From positions 1,065,001 through 1,129,000 of the forward strand of contig NZ_CP029761.1 of the NCBI RefSeq assembly GCF_006874585.1: a stretch of DNA of 64,000 nucleotides, written 5' to 3'. The position numbers and the translations under genes are program-made. Of this stretch, positions 30,956-43,548 are shown piece after piece (within the stretch, counting starts at the first letter, position 1; each line of letters opens with the position of its first letter). Under the pieces are notes generated by a model that was not told where the DNA came from, ran no database searches, and saw only the letters and a program-made list of their open reading frames with translations. Source of the stretch: Sphingomonas sp. IC081 (GTDB lineage Bacteria > Pseudomonadota > Alphaproteobacteria > Sphingomonadales > Sphingomonadaceae).

Positions 30956-31768
30956 TTATTCGGGCAGGGCCGCGAGCCGGGCGGCGAGGTCGTCGAACAG
31001 CGCCGGGCTGGAGGCACCGATCAGGCCCTTGCGGCCGATCTCGTCGACCCGGTAGGCGCTGCCGTCGGGGCGGGCGCACTTGCCGCCGGCCTCGTTGAGG
31101 AACAGGGCGCCCGCCGCATGGTCCCATGGCAGGGTACGCTCGAAGATCGCCACGTCGTTCTGGCCGAGCGCGAGGCGGGGATACTGTTCGGCGGCGCAGC
31201 GCGGGATGTCGACCATGCGGTAGTGCGGGGCGACTTCGCTGCGCAGCTGCTCGCGGCGGGATTCCTGCGTGAAGATCAGCGAGATCGCCGCGACCGGCGG
31301 CTGCTCTCCGGTGGCGCGGGCGGTGAGGCGTTCCCCGTCCACCCAGGCGCCGCCGCCCGCCGAGGCGTGGCAGAACCGGCCGGTCAGGCAGTCGAGAATC
31401 CAGCCGCCCAGCGTCTCGCCCTTGTCGGCCAGCGCGATGAGCATGCCGAAGGGGGCCTTGCCGGATGCGAAGTTGTTGGTGCCGTCGAGCGGGTCGACGA
31501 TCCAGCAGAGCCGGTCCTTGAGCTTGAGCAGTTCGTTCTCGTCGGCGAAAGTGGCTTCCTCGCCGACGACGGCCGCCTCGGGCAGCAGGGCGGCGAGGCG
31601 CTCGGCAAGGATCGCCTCGCTCTCGCGGTCGGCCACGGTGACGACGTCGTTCGCCGCCTTGCTGACGATCTGTTCGGCGGACAGCGACTGGTAGTGGCGC
31701 AGGATCACATCGCGAGACACCTCGCGCATGATCGTTTCGACTGCAGAGTTGAGCGAAGGGGTGATCAT
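30956..31768 (-). CDS. Inositol monophosphatase family protein
   Basis: A 270-residue metal-dependent phosphatase of the IMPase fold. Motifs seen: Glu70-Glu71 (VVGEEATF), D92-PLDG-T97 in WIVDPLDGTNNF, and WDHAAGALFLNEAGG (Trp215-Asp216), all metal or substrate ligands. Members act on inositol phosphates, histidinol phosphate (HisN) or 3',5'-bisphosphate nucleotides, and sequence alone does not tell which. The ATG at 31768 lies in a GST-argJ-facing leftward string of genes, 23 bp after the GST gene; the SD is weak. A role in an argJ-linked pathway is not shown. Confidence 0.85.
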   Translation of the reverse strand: MITPSLNSAVETIMREVSRDVILRHYQSLSAEQIVSKAANDVVTVADRESEAILAERLAALLPEAAVVGEEATFADENELLKLKDRLCWIVDPLDGTNNFASGKAPFGMLIALADKGETLGGWILDCLTGRFCHASAGGGAWVDGERLTARATGEQPPVAAISLIFTQESRREQLRSEVAPHYRMVDIPRCAAEQYPRLALGQNDVAIFERTLPWDHAAGALFLNEAGGKCARPDGSAYRVDEIGRKGLIGASSPALFDDLAARLAALPE

Positions 31769-31791
31769 GCAGGAGGCCTTTGACGGGAGGA

Positions 31792-32415
31792 TCAGGTAAG
31801 CGGGATCATGACCTGCTGGGCATAACCCTTGCGCTCGCGGATGCGGGCGTACCATTCGGCCACCGCGGGGAATTCCGGCTTCTCGAACGGCAGGCTGAAC
31901 CAGGTGTAGGCATAGACGCCCATGGGAATGTCGCCGATGCCGAACTGGCCGCCGGAGAGCCAGGGCTTTTCGGAAAGGTAACGTTCCAGCACCGCGAGGT
32001 GGGCGGCGCAGGCCTTCACGTCCCGCTCGATGGCGGGCATGTCCCACTGGTCCTGCGGGGTGCGGGCCATCGACAGGAACGGGAGGCGCTGGGCATCGGC
32101 ATACGTGATCTGCCAGTCCATCCAGCGGTCGGCCAGCGCGCGGTCGATGGGGTCGCGCTGGAACCAGCGCTCACCGCCGTACTCGGCCGCCATGTAGCGC
32201 AGGATCGCGTTCGATTCCCACAGCGAGAGCTTGCCGTCCTCGATCATCGGCACCAGCCGGTTCGGGTTCTTGGCGAGGTACTCGTCGGTATAGCCGAACT
32301 TGCCGCCGATATCGTGACGCACGTAATTCAGGCCAAGTTCCTCGGCGAACCAGGCAACCTTCTTGACGTTGTGGGAGTTGAGGCGCCCCCAGATCGTGAA
32401 CACGGGTGCGGGCAC
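31792..32415 (-). CDS. Glutathione S-transferase family protein
   Basis: A 207-residue two-domain protein: thioredoxin-fold N-terminal domain with Ser/Asn near residue 13-16 (GRLNSHNVKKVAW), cis-Pro RLVPMI, GSH-binding ESNAILRY, and an all-helical C-terminal domain. It would be cytoplasmic, with a substrate that cannot be told. The start is GTG at 32415 because AGGAG lies six bases upstream, within the end of argJ; a longer ATG start upstream would add unrelated residues. The stop is 23 bp from the IMPase gene. It begins 2 bp after the argJ stop, so the three genes are probably an operon. Confidence 0.88.
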   Translation of the reverse strand: MPAPVFTIWGRLNSHNVKKVAWFAEELGLNYVRHDIGGKFGYTDEYLAKNPNRLVPMIEDGKLSLWESNAILRYMAAEYGGERWFQRDPIDRALADRWMDWQITYADAQRLPFLSMARTPQDQWDMPAIERDVKACAAHLAVLERYLSEKPWLSGGQFGIGDIPMGVYAYTWFSLPFEKPEFPAVAEWYARIRERKGYAQQVMIPLT

Positions 32416-32417
32416 GC

Positions 32418-33644
32418 TCAGCTCCTGTAATCGGCGTTGATCGAGATGTAGCCGTGCGTGAGGTCGCAGGTCCACACGGTGGCCGCGCCTTCGCCAAGGC
32501 CCAGATCGACCTCGATGGTGACGTCCTGCCCCTTGAGGTGGGCGGCAACGGGGGCCTCGTCATAGTCGGCGAGCGGCAGGCCCTCGCGCGCGGCCCAGGT
32601 GCCGCCGAAGCCGATCGAGAGCTTGTCGCGGTCGGCCGGTTCGCCCGCCTTGCCCACGGCCATGACCACGCGGCCCCAGTTGGCGTCTTCGCCGGCAATG
32701 GCGGTCTTCACCAGCGGCGAGTTGGCGATGGCCATGCCGACCAGCCTCGCGCTTTCGTCCGAGACCGCGCCGGAGACGGCAACCTCGATGAACTTCTGCG
32801 CGCCTTCGCCGTCGCGCACGACGAGGTGGGCGAGCTGGCGGCAGACGTCATGGATCGCGGCGGCAAAGGCATGGGCGCCGGGCGAGGCGATCGAGGCAAG
32901 CGGCGCGTTGCCGGCCTTGCCGGTGGCGAAGGCCAGCACGGTGTCGCTGGTGGAGGTGTCCGAATCGACGGTGATGCACGAGAACGTGCGGAAGTTCGCG
33001 GCGGCGAGGCATTCCTGCAGGAAGGCAGGCTCCACGGCGGCATCGGTGAAGATGTAGCCGAGCATCGTCGCCATGTCCGGTGCGATCATGCCCGAGCCCT
33101 TGATGACGGCGGCGAGCGTGACCTTGGTGTCGCCGATCATTGCCGTGGCCGTCGCGCCCTTGGCGAAAGTATCGGTGGTGGAAATGGTGTTGGCCATGTC
33201 TTCCCACGAGCAGGGCTGGGCGGTGAGGGCCTTCTCCACGCCTTCGCGGGCCTTGTCCTTGGGCAGCGGCACCCCGATCACGCCGGTGGAGGAGACAAAG
33301 ACCTGCTCACGCGGACAGCCGATATGGGCGGAGACCTGATCCATGATCTGCTCCACCGCCTCGCGGCCCCGGTAGCCGGTGAAGGCATTGGAATTGCCCG
33401 CATTGACCACCAGTGCGCGGGCATGACCCTGCTTCACGTTGACGCGGCCCAGTTCCACTTCGCTGGAGCAGCACAGGTTCCTGGTGAACACGCCCGCGAC
33501 GGCAGTGCCCTCGTCCAGTTCCACGTACGTGAGGTCGCACCGGCCCCAGTCCTTGTACCCTGCGCGCACGACGTGCGGGGTGACGCCGGCGATCGGCGGC
33601 ATGGCGGGGAAGGGCGAGGCGAGCGGTGAGGTGGGATAGGCCAT
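32418..33644 (-). CDS. argJ: Bifunctional glutamate N-acetyltransferase / amino-acid acetyltransferase ArgJ
   Basis: Catalyses acetyl transfer between N-acetylornithine and glutamate in arginine biosynthesis, and in many bacteria also the acetyl-CoA-dependent first step. At 408 residues it is normal length. The self-cleavage and catalytic Thr is Thr193 in IAPDMATMLGYIFTDA, cleaving into alpha and beta chains; the KGSGM segment before it is typical. The ATG at 33644 gives MAYPTSPLASPF. It is the first gene of a leftward group with a GST and an IMPase, and faces away from the small gene and secA across a 515-bp stretch. Confidence 0.96.
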   Translation of the reverse strand: MAYPTSPLASPFPAMPPIAGVTPHVVRAGYKDWGRCDLTYVELDEGTAVAGVFTRNLCCSSEVELGRVNVKQGHARALVVNAGNSNAFTGYRGREAVEQIMDQVSAHIGCPREQVFVSSTGVIGVPLPKDKAREGVEKALTAQPCSWEDMANTISTTDTFAKGATATAMIGDTKVTLAAVIKGSGMIAPDMATMLGYIFTDAAVEPAFLQECLAAANFRTFSCITVDSDTSTSDTVLAFATGKAGNAPLASIASPGAHAFAAAIHDVCRQLAHLVVRDGEGAQKFIEVAVSGAVSDESARLVGMAIANSPLVKTAIAGEDANWGRVVMAVGKAGEPADRDKLSIGFGGTWAAREGLPLADYDEAPVAAHLKGQDVTIEVDLGLGEGAATVWTCDLTHGYISINADYRS

Positions 33645-33771
33645 GGCGGGTGCGTAGCGCGTGGGTGCGGCAGGTCAAGAGTCGTGGTGCATGCGGGCAT
33701 ACGTGTGTAAACTCGGGGCAGGGCGTTCTCTGGTGTGGACATGGCGCCGAGGCGCCCTTATCTGATCCGCC

Positions 33772-34050
33772 ATGGCAAATCGCCTGATCCTCACCCTGCT
33801 GGCCCTGCTGACGGGCCTTGCCGCGCAGATCGGCCCTGCCGAGGCGCGTGCGTCGCAGGTGGCGAGCCTGCAGGTGGTGCTGACCGAGGCTGCCGTGGCC
33901 GCCAAGGCGCCGCGTGCGCCGGTTGCCCTTGCGCGCTTGCCCGAGCCGGGCCTGCGCAATGCCCGCCGCCATGCCCCGCCGCTTGTCGCGGTGCCGGTTT
34001 CGCTGGCGGTGCCTTCGGTCCTGACCGGGATAGACCGCGCGCGCGAGTAA
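33772..34050 (+). CDS. Small predicted secreted protein, unknown
   Basis: A 92-residue ORF with a clean signal-peptide profile: positive start MANR, hydrophobic [15 protein letters not shown], then an AEARA-type cleavage region. The mature part is rich in Ala, Pro and Arg with no recognised domain. No good ribosome site precedes the ATG, so the call is weak. It lies in the 515-bp space between the divergent argJ and secA; the rest of that space shows no gene. Confidence 0.4.
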   Translation: MANRLILTLLALLTGLAAQIGPAEARASQVASLQVVLTEAAVAAKAPRAPVALARLPEPGLRNARRHAPPLVAVPVSLAVPSVLTGIDRARE

Positions 34051-34159
34051 GCGCGCCGACCTTTCGCATCCTCGCGAAGCTATTTTCTGCGCTCTGCCAC
34101 GAGGCGGAGGCGCACATGTCCGTCATTCACGATATCCAAGTAAAACAGGGATTCCCGCC

Positions 34160-36898
<2,739 letters not shown>

Positions 36899-36950
36899 GT
36901 AGGACGAGGTGGCCGGGAGCGTTTCTCTCGGCCTTCTTCGAGCATCGAGA

Positions 36951-36982
36951 GGGCTGCGGCGGAAGCTGCGGCCCTTTTTCTT
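36951..36982 (+). terminator. Rho-independent terminator after secA
   Basis: Arms GGGCTGCGGC and GCTGCGGCCC with loop GGAA (two G-T pairs), then TTTTTCTT. Confidence 0.75.
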
Positions 36983-37091
36983 TGGCCGATGCTTGTGCCG
37001 GGCACCCTTGTGAACGGCGGGCACGCAAAAACGCGTGCTGACCTGGCAGGTCGGCATGGGACGAAGGGCTGGCGATGTCTGGTTGGAAAGG

Positions 37092-37166
37092 TGGCTCCCC
37101 GAGTAGGATTCGAACCTACGGCCATTCGATTAACAGTCGAATGCTCTACCGCTGAGCTATCGGGGA
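37092..37166 (-). tRNA. tRNA-Asn (GTT)
   Basis: A 75-nt cloverleaf with encoded CCA. The anticodon loop CTGTTAA gives GTT (asparagine); acceptor TCCCCGA pairs TCGGGGA. It is identical to the gene at 37250 and lies 158 bp from it. No TATAGG-type promoter is visible just upstream, so it may be co-transcribed with the other copy. Confidence 0.97.
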
Positions 37167-37249
37167 ACAGCCTGGTCGGTGTTTCCACCGGCGGGCGGAA
37201 GAGTTGCTTTCGGCATCTTTCGATACCGCTTCGAACCCTTCAAAAGAAG

Positions 37250-37324
37250 TGGCTCCCCGAGTAGGATTCGAACCTACGGCCATTCGATTAACAGTCGAAT
37301 GCTCTACCGCTGAGCTATCGGGGA
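37250..37324 (-). tRNA. tRNA-Asn (GTT), second copy
   Basis: Same 75-nt sequence with CCA encoded and GTT anticodon. This is the promoter-proximal copy, with a promoter at 37363-37390. The flank on its 5' side (containing GTGTTTCCACC read on the plus strand) is partly repeated beside the other copy, which shows that the duplicated unit was larger than the tRNA. Confidence 0.97.
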
Positions 37325-37362
37325 CCGGCCTGTCAGTGTTTCCACCGCTGGGCAGGGGTGCG

Positions 37363-37390
37363 CCTATAACAGTGCCGTAGGGATTGGCAA
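37363..37390 (-). promoter_or_regulatory. Promoter of the tRNA-Asn pair
   Basis: On the minus strand TTGCCA, 16 bp, TATAGG, followed by CGC. The same pattern precedes tRNA-Pro and, with TAGAGG, tRNA-Asp in this window. Confidence 0.6.
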
Positions 37391-37470
37391 CCCTGACTTT
37401 GACCAAAATGCGGCGAAAATTTTTCCACAGGTGATGGTTCGGTGCCGGGAGGCGCGGAATTGCTGTGATT

Positions 37471-38250
37471 TCAGACCTGGAACTGCTCGGCGAAGATACG
37501 TTCTTCCAGCGTGAATCCGGGGTCGAACAGCAGTGTCAGTTCCTTTTCGTAGGTCGCGCGGATTCGCACCGACTTCACGTCGCGCACTTCCTTCTGGTCG
37601 GCCACGGCGGCGACGGGGCGCTTTTCGGACTCGTTGACGTGGAATTCGACCTCGGCGCTTTCGGGCAGGATCGCGCCTTTCCAGCGGCGCGGGCGGAAGG
37701 GGCTGAGCGGCGTCAGCGCCAGCATCGGGGCACCGAGCGGCAGGATCGGGCCATCGGCGGAGAGATTGTAGGCGGTGGAGCCGACCGGCGTTGCCACCAG
37801 CACCCCGTCGCCCACCAGTTCCTCCATCCGCACGCGCCCGTTGATGCGCACTTCCAGCTTGGCGGTCTGGCGGGTTTCGCGCAGCAGCGAGACTTCGTTG
37901 ATGGCGTAATACTTGTACTCACGTCCGTCGTTGCTGACCGCGTACATGCGCAGCGGGGTCACGGGCACGCGGTGCGCTTCCATCACCCTATGGATGATCG
38001 GGATATGGTCGTGCGGCCCGTTCATCAGGAAACCCACCGTTCCCAGGTTCATGCCGTAGACCGGCTTGATGCGGTCGCGGTCGAGCATCTCGTGGAGGAC
38101 GTGCAGCAGGAAGCCGTCGCCGCCCAGCACCACGAAGACATCGGCTTCTTCCGGGCTTACCCAGCCATGGGCATCGCGCAAGGCGTCTGCGCCTTCCTGT
38201 GCCTTGGCGCTGTCCGAAACGATGAGGGCCAGCCGGGGTTCGTCGCTCAT
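37471..38250 (-). CDS. nadK: NAD kinase
   Basis: Phosphorylates NAD+ to NADP+, cytoplasmic, 259 residues. The GGDG motif is at 43-46 (VLGGDGFLL), substrate residues lie in NLGTVGFLMN, INEVSLLRE and VGDGVLVATPVGSTAYN. The length is typical of the shorter alphaproteobacterial NadK. The ATG at 38250 is preceded on its strand by AAGGAAATGAAG. The gene is alone, diverging from the EAL gene. Confidence 0.95.
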   Translation of the reverse strand: MSDEPRLALIVSDSAKAQEGADALRDAHGWVSPEEADVFVVLGGDGFLLHVLHEMLDRDRIKPVYGMNLGTVGFLMNGPHDHIPIIHRVMEAHRVPVTPLRMYAVSNDGREYKYYAINEVSLLRETRQTAKLEVRINGRVRMEELVGDGVLVATPVGSTAYNLSADGPILPLGAPMLALTPLSPFRPRRWKGAILPESAEVEFHVNESEKRPVAAVADQKEVRDVKSVRIRATYEKELTLLFDPGFTLEERIFAEQFQV

Positions 38251-38399
38251 TCTTCATTTCCTTGAGGCGGTCATGCTGCGCCTCGGTGCCGCGGTCGGCG
38301 AGGCGTGACCGTGACGCCTTCGTCACTTCGTCGGACCTTTCGAATTTTGAACGCTTTTGCAAGGGGCTTGCGTTATGGGGGTGGGGTTAGGAAAGGCGC

Positions 38400-39725
38400 A
38401 TGGTTTTGAGCAGGGAAGGGGTGCCGGCAGAACTGGCACGCGGTCTTGAGGATAGATTGACCGGAATTCCGGGGCTTGATGCCGTGCGCGAACGGATCGC
38501 CGCCTGGCGCCAGGCGAGCGAGAATGGGCCGGGTGCACATATCCATGCGATGCTGCTCGGCCTGCGCCGGCTCGATGCCATCAACATGGCCTATGGCGCG
38601 GCTGCGGGTGACGGGGCGCTGGAAGAAGTGGCGAGCCGCATCGCGCATTTCGCGAACGAGGAACTCGACGGTCACTGGCTGCTGGCGCGTGCCGGGGGCG
38701 GTTCCTTCGTGCTGGTCGCCAATGAGGCATGCAGCCGGGAGCGCTGGCAACTGGTTGCCGATCAGCTGGCCGAGGCGGTGTCGCGCCCCATCGCGGTGCC
38801 CTCGGGAGTCTTGCGCCTGTCGCCGCGCATCGCCTTGATTCGCGCGCTGGCCGACGAAGGCGTGGATTCGATGCTGGACCGGCTCGGCCACGCGCTGGAA
38901 TCCGCGCGCGACCAGCAAGGCACGCGGCTTGCCTGGGCCGAGGGCGAAGCAACCCCGCCCGGCCATTCGGCTGCGCAGCTTGAGGCCGATCTGCTGGGCG
39001 CGATCGACCGCGACGAGATCGAGATCCTGTTCCAGCCGCAGTTCAGCCTCGAGGACGACCGGCTGACCGGGGCGGAAGCCCTGGCACGCTGGAAGCATCC
39101 GCGCCTGGGGCGGATCGGTGCGGGCGGCCTTTTTGCCATTGCCGAGCGGGCCGACCACGTGGCGCCGCTCTCCCGTCACATCGCCGCCAAGGCGCTGGAA
39201 GCGGCGGGCAACTGGCCCAAGGCCTTGCGCTTGTCGATCAATGTCACGCCGGCGGACCTCGCCTTCGGCAATTACGTGCGCCAGATGCTGGACCTTGTCC
39301 GCGCGAGCGGGTTTCCGCCGCGCAGGCTGACGCTGGAAGTGACCGAACAGGCCCTGATCGGCGATATCTCGCAGGCTGCGCAGATCCTGGCGGAATTCTC
39401 GGCGCAGGGCATCCGCATCGCATTGGATGACTTCGGGGCGGGCTTCTGCAACTTCCGCTATCTCAAGGTCCTGCCGATCCACTACCTCAAGCTCGATCGC
39501 TCGATGATCGACGGCATCACCACCGACAAGCGCGACGTGGCGGTGCTGCGTGCCATCGTTGCGATGGCCAAGGCGCTGGACCTTCAGGTCATCGCCGAGG
39601 GCATCGAGGAAGAGGCCCAGCGCCAGGTCGCCGCGCGCGAGGGCTGTGCCTATTATCAGGGGTTCCTGCGCGCGCAGCCGATGAGCACCGCGATGTTTGA
39701 CAGGCTGGCCCGCACGGCGGGATAG
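38400..39725 (+). CDS. EAL-domain protein with degenerate GGDEF domain
   Basis: A 441-residue protein with an N-terminal GGDEF-like domain (about 35-190) whose signature reads RAGGGSFVLV instead of GGDEF, so it cannot make cyclic di-GMP. The C-terminal EAL domain has its catalytic and metal-binding set: Glu226 in GAEALARWKHP, Asn in INVTP, EVTE, LDDFGAG, KLDRSMI, IAEGIE and the YYQGF Gln. It therefore looks like an active cyclic di-GMP phosphodiesterase without a recognised sensor or membrane helix. The ATG at 38400 has AGGAAAGG upstream. It converges with mfd. Confidence 0.85.
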   Translation: MVLSREGVPAELARGLEDRLTGIPGLDAVRERIAAWRQASENGPGAHIHAMLLGLRRLDAINMAYGAAAGDGALEEVASRIAHFANEELDGHWLLARAGGGSFVLVANEACSRERWQLVADQLAEAVSRPIAVPSGVLRLSPRIALIRALADEGVDSMLDRLGHALESARDQQGTRLAWAEGEATPPGHSAAQLEADLLGAIDRDEIEILFQPQFSLEDDRLTGAEALARWKHPRLGRIGAGGLFAIAERADHVAPLSRHIAAKALEAAGNWPKALRLSINVTPADLAFGNYVRQMLDLVRASGFPPRRLTLEVTEQALIGDISQAAQILAEFSAQGIRIALDDFGAGFCNFRYLKVLPIHYLKLDRSMIDGITTDKRDVAVLRAIVAMAKALDLQVIAEGIEEEAQRQVAAREGCAYYQGFLRAQPMSTAMFDRLARTAG

Positions 39726-39755
39726 CGGCGCCTATTTCTTGCGCGCTGCCGTCGC

Positions 39756-42700
39756 TTATCCCTTCCGCGCCACCGCCGCGAGGCCCTTGGTCAATTGCAG
39801 CAACCCGTTGAGGCGGCTCTTGGGATCGCCCCAGGCGCGTTGCAGCACCAGCTTGTTGTCCGGCCGCAGCTTGACCGCGCCCTGAAGCCGCTCGGCATAG
39901 GCGATCAGGCCCATGGGGTTCGGGAAGCTGTCGTTGTGGAAGCTGACCAGCGTGCCGCGCGGGCCGACGTCGATCTTGGCGATATGCGCCTCGATCGCCT
40001 GCCGCTTGATCTGGATAAGCTGGACGAGGTTCGACGTGGCGCTCGGCAGCGGTCCGAAGCGGTCGATCATTTCGGCCGAGAGCGATTCGATCTCGTCCTT
40101 GCTGTCCGCATCGTTGAGGCGGCGATAGAGCGCCATGCGCACGGCCAGATCGGGAACGTAGTCCTCCGGGATCATGATCGGCGCTTCCACCGTGATCTGC
40201 GGAGACAGGCCCGAGGTATCCTTCTCCAGCCCGACGCCGCCCGCGCGGGCCTCGAGGATCGCGTCCTCCAGCATCGACTGGTAGAGTTCGAAGCCAACCT
40301 CGCGGATATGGCCGGACTGCTCATCACCCAGCAGGTTGCCCGCGCCGCGAATGTCGAGATCGTGGCTGGCAAGCTGGAAGCCGGCACCCAGCGAATCGAG
40401 ATCGCTCAATACCTTGAGGCGCTTTTCGGCCACTTCCGAGAGCGCGCGGCCCGCCGGTGTCGTGAGATAGGCATAGGCGCGGAGTTTCGATCGGCCCACG
40501 CGTCCGCGCAGTTGGTAAAGCTGGGCGAGGCCGAAGCGGTCGGCGCGGTGGATGATGATCGTGTTGGCGCGCGGAATGTCGATGCCGCTCTCGACGATGG
40601 TGGTCGACAGCAGGACTTCGTACTTGCCCTCGTAGAAGGCGCTCATGCGCTCTTCCACTTCGCCTGCGCTCATCTGGCCGTGGGCGGAGATGACCTTCAC
40701 TTCGGGCACGCTCTTGGCGAGCCATTCCTCGACTTCGGCCATGTCCGAGATGCGCGGCACGACGATGAAGCTCTGGCCGCCGCGATGGTGTTCGCGCAGC
40801 AGCGCCTCGCGCATCACCATCTCGTCCCATTCCATCACGTAGGTACGCACGGCGAGGCGGTCGACCGGCGGGGTCTGGATGGTGGAAAGTTCGCGCAGGC
40901 CGGACATTGCCATTTGCAGCGTGCGCGGGATCGGCGTGGCGGTGAGCGTCAGCACGTGCACGTCGGTGCGAAGCTGCTTCAGGCGCTCCTTGTGATTGAC
41001 GCCGAAGCGCTGTTCCTCGTCGACGATGACGAGGCCGAGGCGCTTGAAATTGACCGTTTTCGAGAGGATCGCGTGGGTGCCGCAGACCACGTCCATGGTG
41101 CCTGCGGTAAGGCCCTCGCGGGTGGCCTTGGCTTCCTTCTCGGGCACGAGGCGCGACAGGCGGCCCACTTCCAGCGGGAAGCCGTTGAAGCGTTCGGCAA
41201 AGCTCGCATAGTGCTGGCGTGCGAGCAGGGTGGTCGGCGCGACGACGGCAACCTGCTGGCCCGCCATGGCGGCGACGAAGGCGGCACGCAAAGCCACTTC
41301 GGTCTTGCCGAAGCCGACATCGCCGCAGACGAGGCGGTCCATCGGCTTGCCTTCGGCGAGATCGCCGAGCACGTCGTCGATGGCGTGTTCCTGGTCCTCG
41401 GTTTCCTGCCAGGGGAAACGGTCCACGAACTGGTCGTAGCTCGACTTTTCGGGCAGCAGCGCCGGGGCAACGCGCAGGGCACGCGCGGCCGCGGTCTTCA
41501 TCAGTTCACCCGCGATTTCACGGATGCGTTCCTTCAGCCTGGCGCGGCGCTTCTGCCATGCCTCGCCGCCCAGCTTGTCGAGCGGAACGCCTTCCGCCTC
41601 GCTGCCGTAGCGCGAGAGGACGTCGAGGTTTTCGACCGGGATGTAGAGCTTGTCGCCGCCCGCATAGGTCAGCATCACGCAGTCGTGCGGGCTCTTGCCG
41701 ACCGGGATCGACTGCAGGCCTTCGTAGCGGCCGATGCCGTGGTCCATGTGGACGATCAGGTCGCCGGGCGTCAGCGCCGCCAGTTCGGCGAGGAAGGCGT
41801 CGGAATCCTTCTTCTTTTTCTTCCGGCGGACAAGGCGGTCGCCCAGGATGTCCTGCTCGGTGACGACTTCGACCGCATCGTTGGAGAAGCCGGTCTCCAG
41901 CGGCAGCACCAGCGCGGCGGAGCGGCCCTGAACGGCAAGGCCGAGGGCTTCTTGCCATGTCTCGGCCAGCTTGGGCTCGGGTCCCTGTGCCTCACCCAGG
42001 ATGGAGACCAGACGGGCGCGGCTACCGGTGGAATAGGCGGCGAGGATCGCCTTGCGGCCGGTCTTGGCGACGGCGTGGAGGTGCTTGGCGGCAGCCTCAT
42101 AGGCATTGTCGCCGCGGGCGCGCTCGGGCGTGAAGTCGCGGGCATTGCCGAAGCCGAAGTCGATAACCTTGGTGCTTTCCGGCTGCGCGAAAGGATCGGC
42201 GCGGTGGACCGGGAAGGCGGCCACGGCCTGCTCGAATTCCTCGCGGCCCAGGTAGAGCGCGTCGATCGCGAGCGGGCGGTACGATCCCGCCTTCTGGCCC
42301 GAGGTTTCGAGGCGGGCCTTGTGATAGTCCGCAATGTCGGTGAAGCGCTCGTCGGCGGCGCCGAGCGCCGGGCTGTCGATCACCAGCAGGTCGTCGTTCG
42401 AAAGGTGATCGAACAGCGTGACCAGACGGTCTTCGAATAGCGGCAGCCAGTGTTCCATGCCGGCAAGCCGGCGGCCGTCGCTGACCGCCTGATAGAGCGG
42501 GTCCGCCGTGGCATTGGCGCCGAACATCTCGCGGTAGCGGCTGCGGAAGCGCTTGACGCTGTCCTCGTCGATCAGCGCCTCGCTGGCGGGGAGCAGCAGG
42601 TGTTCGGGGACGGTGCCGGTGGAGCGCTGGGTGCCGGTATCGAACAGGCGCAGCGTTTCCAGCTCGTCGCCGAAGAAGTCGAGCCGCAGGCCGCCTTCAA

Positions 42701-43241
42701 GCCCCGAAGGCACGATATCGAAGATCGAGCCGCGCACGGCGAACTCGCCTGCGTCGATCGCGGTGTCGCTGCGCTGGTAGCCCTGACGGCGCAGCAGCGC
42801 GATCAGGCTTTCATGGCCGATTTCCGCGCCAGGCTTGAGCAGGCGCACCGATTCGCGAATGCGGAACGGCGTGAGCACGCGCTGGAGCGCGGCATTGGCG
42901 GTGGTGACGAGAAGCTGCGGGCCGGTGCGCTTGAGCTGGAGCCGGTGCAGCGCGGCCAGACGGCGGGCACTGACCGAAAGGGCAGGGCTGGCGCGGTCGT
43001 AGGGCAGGCAGTCCCACGCGGGGAATTCAACGACATCCAGTTCCGGCGCGAAGAACTGCGCGGCTTCGGCAACGGCGCGCATGGCGCTTTCGTTGTCGGC
43101 GATGAACACCGCCCGGCCTCCGGAACTCTTGCTTGCCACGGCGCGGGCAAGGTCCGCCATGACCAGAGGCTGGGCCCCGCGCGTGACCGAGGCGAGGGTA
43201 AGCGGCGAGGTAGCCGAGACAATGCGTTGGAAATCGGCCAT
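39756..43241 (-). CDS. mfd: Transcription-repair coupling factor Mfd
   Basis: Removes RNA polymerase stalled at DNA lesions and recruits UvrA, 1161 residues. From the N-terminus: UvrB-homology module, RNA polymerase-binding domain ([13 protein letters not shown]), RecG-like translocase with Walker [17 protein letters not shown] and VDEEQRFGV, RecG-type TRG region ([13 protein letters not shown]) and the C-terminal UvrA-inhibitory domain. The ATG at 43241 gives [11 protein letters not shown], typical. It lies downstream of sdhE on the same strand (25 bp), so the two may share transcripts. Confidence 0.97.
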   Translation of the reverse strand: MADFQRIVSATSPLTLASVTRGAQPLVMADLARAVASKSSGGRAVFIADNESAMRAVAEAAQFFAPELDVVEFPAWDCLPYDRASPALSVSARRLAALHRLQLKRTGPQLLVTTANAALQRVLTPFRIRESVRLLKPGAEIGHESLIALLRRQGYQRSDTAIDAGEFAVRGSIFDIVPSGLEGGLRLDFFGDELETLRLFDTGTQRSTGTVPEHLLLPASEALIDEDSVKRFRSRYREMFGANATADPLYQAVSDGRRLAGMEHWLPLFEDRLVTLFDHLSNDDLLVIDSPALGAADERFTDIADYHKARLETSGQKAGSYRPLAIDALYLGREEFEQAVAAFPVHRADPFAQPESTKVIDFGFGNARDFTPERARGDNAYEAAAKHLHAVAKTGRKAILAAYSTGSRARLVSILGEAQGPEPKLAETWQEALGLAVQGRSAALVLPLETGFSNDAVEVVTEQDILGDRLVRRKKKKKDSDAFLAELAALTPGDLIVHMDHGIGRYEGLQSIPVGKSPHDCVMLTYAGGDKLYIPVENLDVLSRYGSEAEGVPLDKLGGEAWQKRRARLKERIREIAGELMKTAAARALRVAPALLPEKSSYDQFVDRFPWQETEDQEHAIDDVLGDLAEGKPMDRLVCGDVGFGKTEVALRAAFVAAMAGQQVAVVAPTTLLARQHYASFAERFNGFPLEVGRLSRLVPEKEAKATREGLTAGTMDVVCGTHAILSKTVNFKRLGLVIVDEEQRFGVNHKERLKQLRTDVHVLTLTATPIPRTLQMAMSGLRELSTIQTPPVDRLAVRTYVMEWDEMVMREALLREHHRGGQSFIVVPRISDMAEVEEWLAKSVPEVKVISAHGQMSAGEVEERMSAFYEGKYEVLLSTTIVESGIDIPRANTIIIHRADRFGLAQLYQLRGRVGRSKLRAYAYLTTPAGRALSEVAEKRLKVLSDLDSLGAGFQLASHDLDIRGAGNLLGDEQSGHIREVGFELYQSMLEDAILEARAGGVGLEKDTSGLSPQITVEAPIMIPEDYVPDLAVRMALYRRLNDADSKDEIESLSAEMIDRFGPLPSATSNLVQLIQIKRQAIEAHIAKIDVGPRGTLVSFHNDSFPNPMGLIAYAERLQGAVKLRPDNKLVLQRAWGDPKSRLNGLLQLTKGLAAVARKG

Positions 43242-43266
43242 GCCGCAGTCAGTCTGCCTTATGAAA

Positions 43267-43548
43267 TCAGCGCGGAATATCGACGTAATCGAGCTTCATC
43301 ATGCGGTCCATCAAGGCACCGCGATATTCCTCGGGAATGCTCTGGGTGCCGAGCGCCCATGCCATGATGTCGACGTCTTCTTCCTCGATCATCGTTTCGA
43401 AGAGGTCGATCTCGGCGTCGGACCACTCTGCGTGGAATTTGTCGAAGAAGCAGCCGATCATGTAATCGGCCTCGCGCGTGCCGCGATGCCAGGCGCGGAA
43501 CTTGAGGCGGGCGAGCCGTGCCTGCTTTTGGGGCGTGAGTTCGGTCAT
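43267..43548 (-). CDS. sdhE: FAD assembly factor SdhE
   Basis: A 93-residue protein needed to attach FAD to succinate dehydrogenase subunit A. The key RGxxE motif is at residues 22-26 (HRGTREAD), and the pattern EEDVDIMAW is usual. The start is set at 43548 (MTELTPQKQ); a start 12 codons upstream (MLMPAPYRNGAG) is less likely because those codons are the hairpin at 43546-43579. The ATG itself is within the hairpin, which may limit translation initiation. It precedes mfd by 25 bp. Confidence 0.9.
   Translation of the reverse strand: MTELTPQKQARLARLKFRAWHRGTREADYMIGCFFDKFHAEWSDAEIDLFETMIEEEDVDIMAWALGTQSIPEEYRGALMDRMMKLDYVDIPR

Noticed and set aside
36989..37406. Frames with APRVGFEPTAIRLTVECS and SSAVEHSTVNRMAVGSNPT over the tRNA-Asn pair
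   Set aside because: Spurious translations of tRNA-Asn seen in many genomes.
39795..42440. Plus-strand frame of 881 codons opposite mfd
   Set aside because: Shadow of mfd; composition typical of a complement frame.
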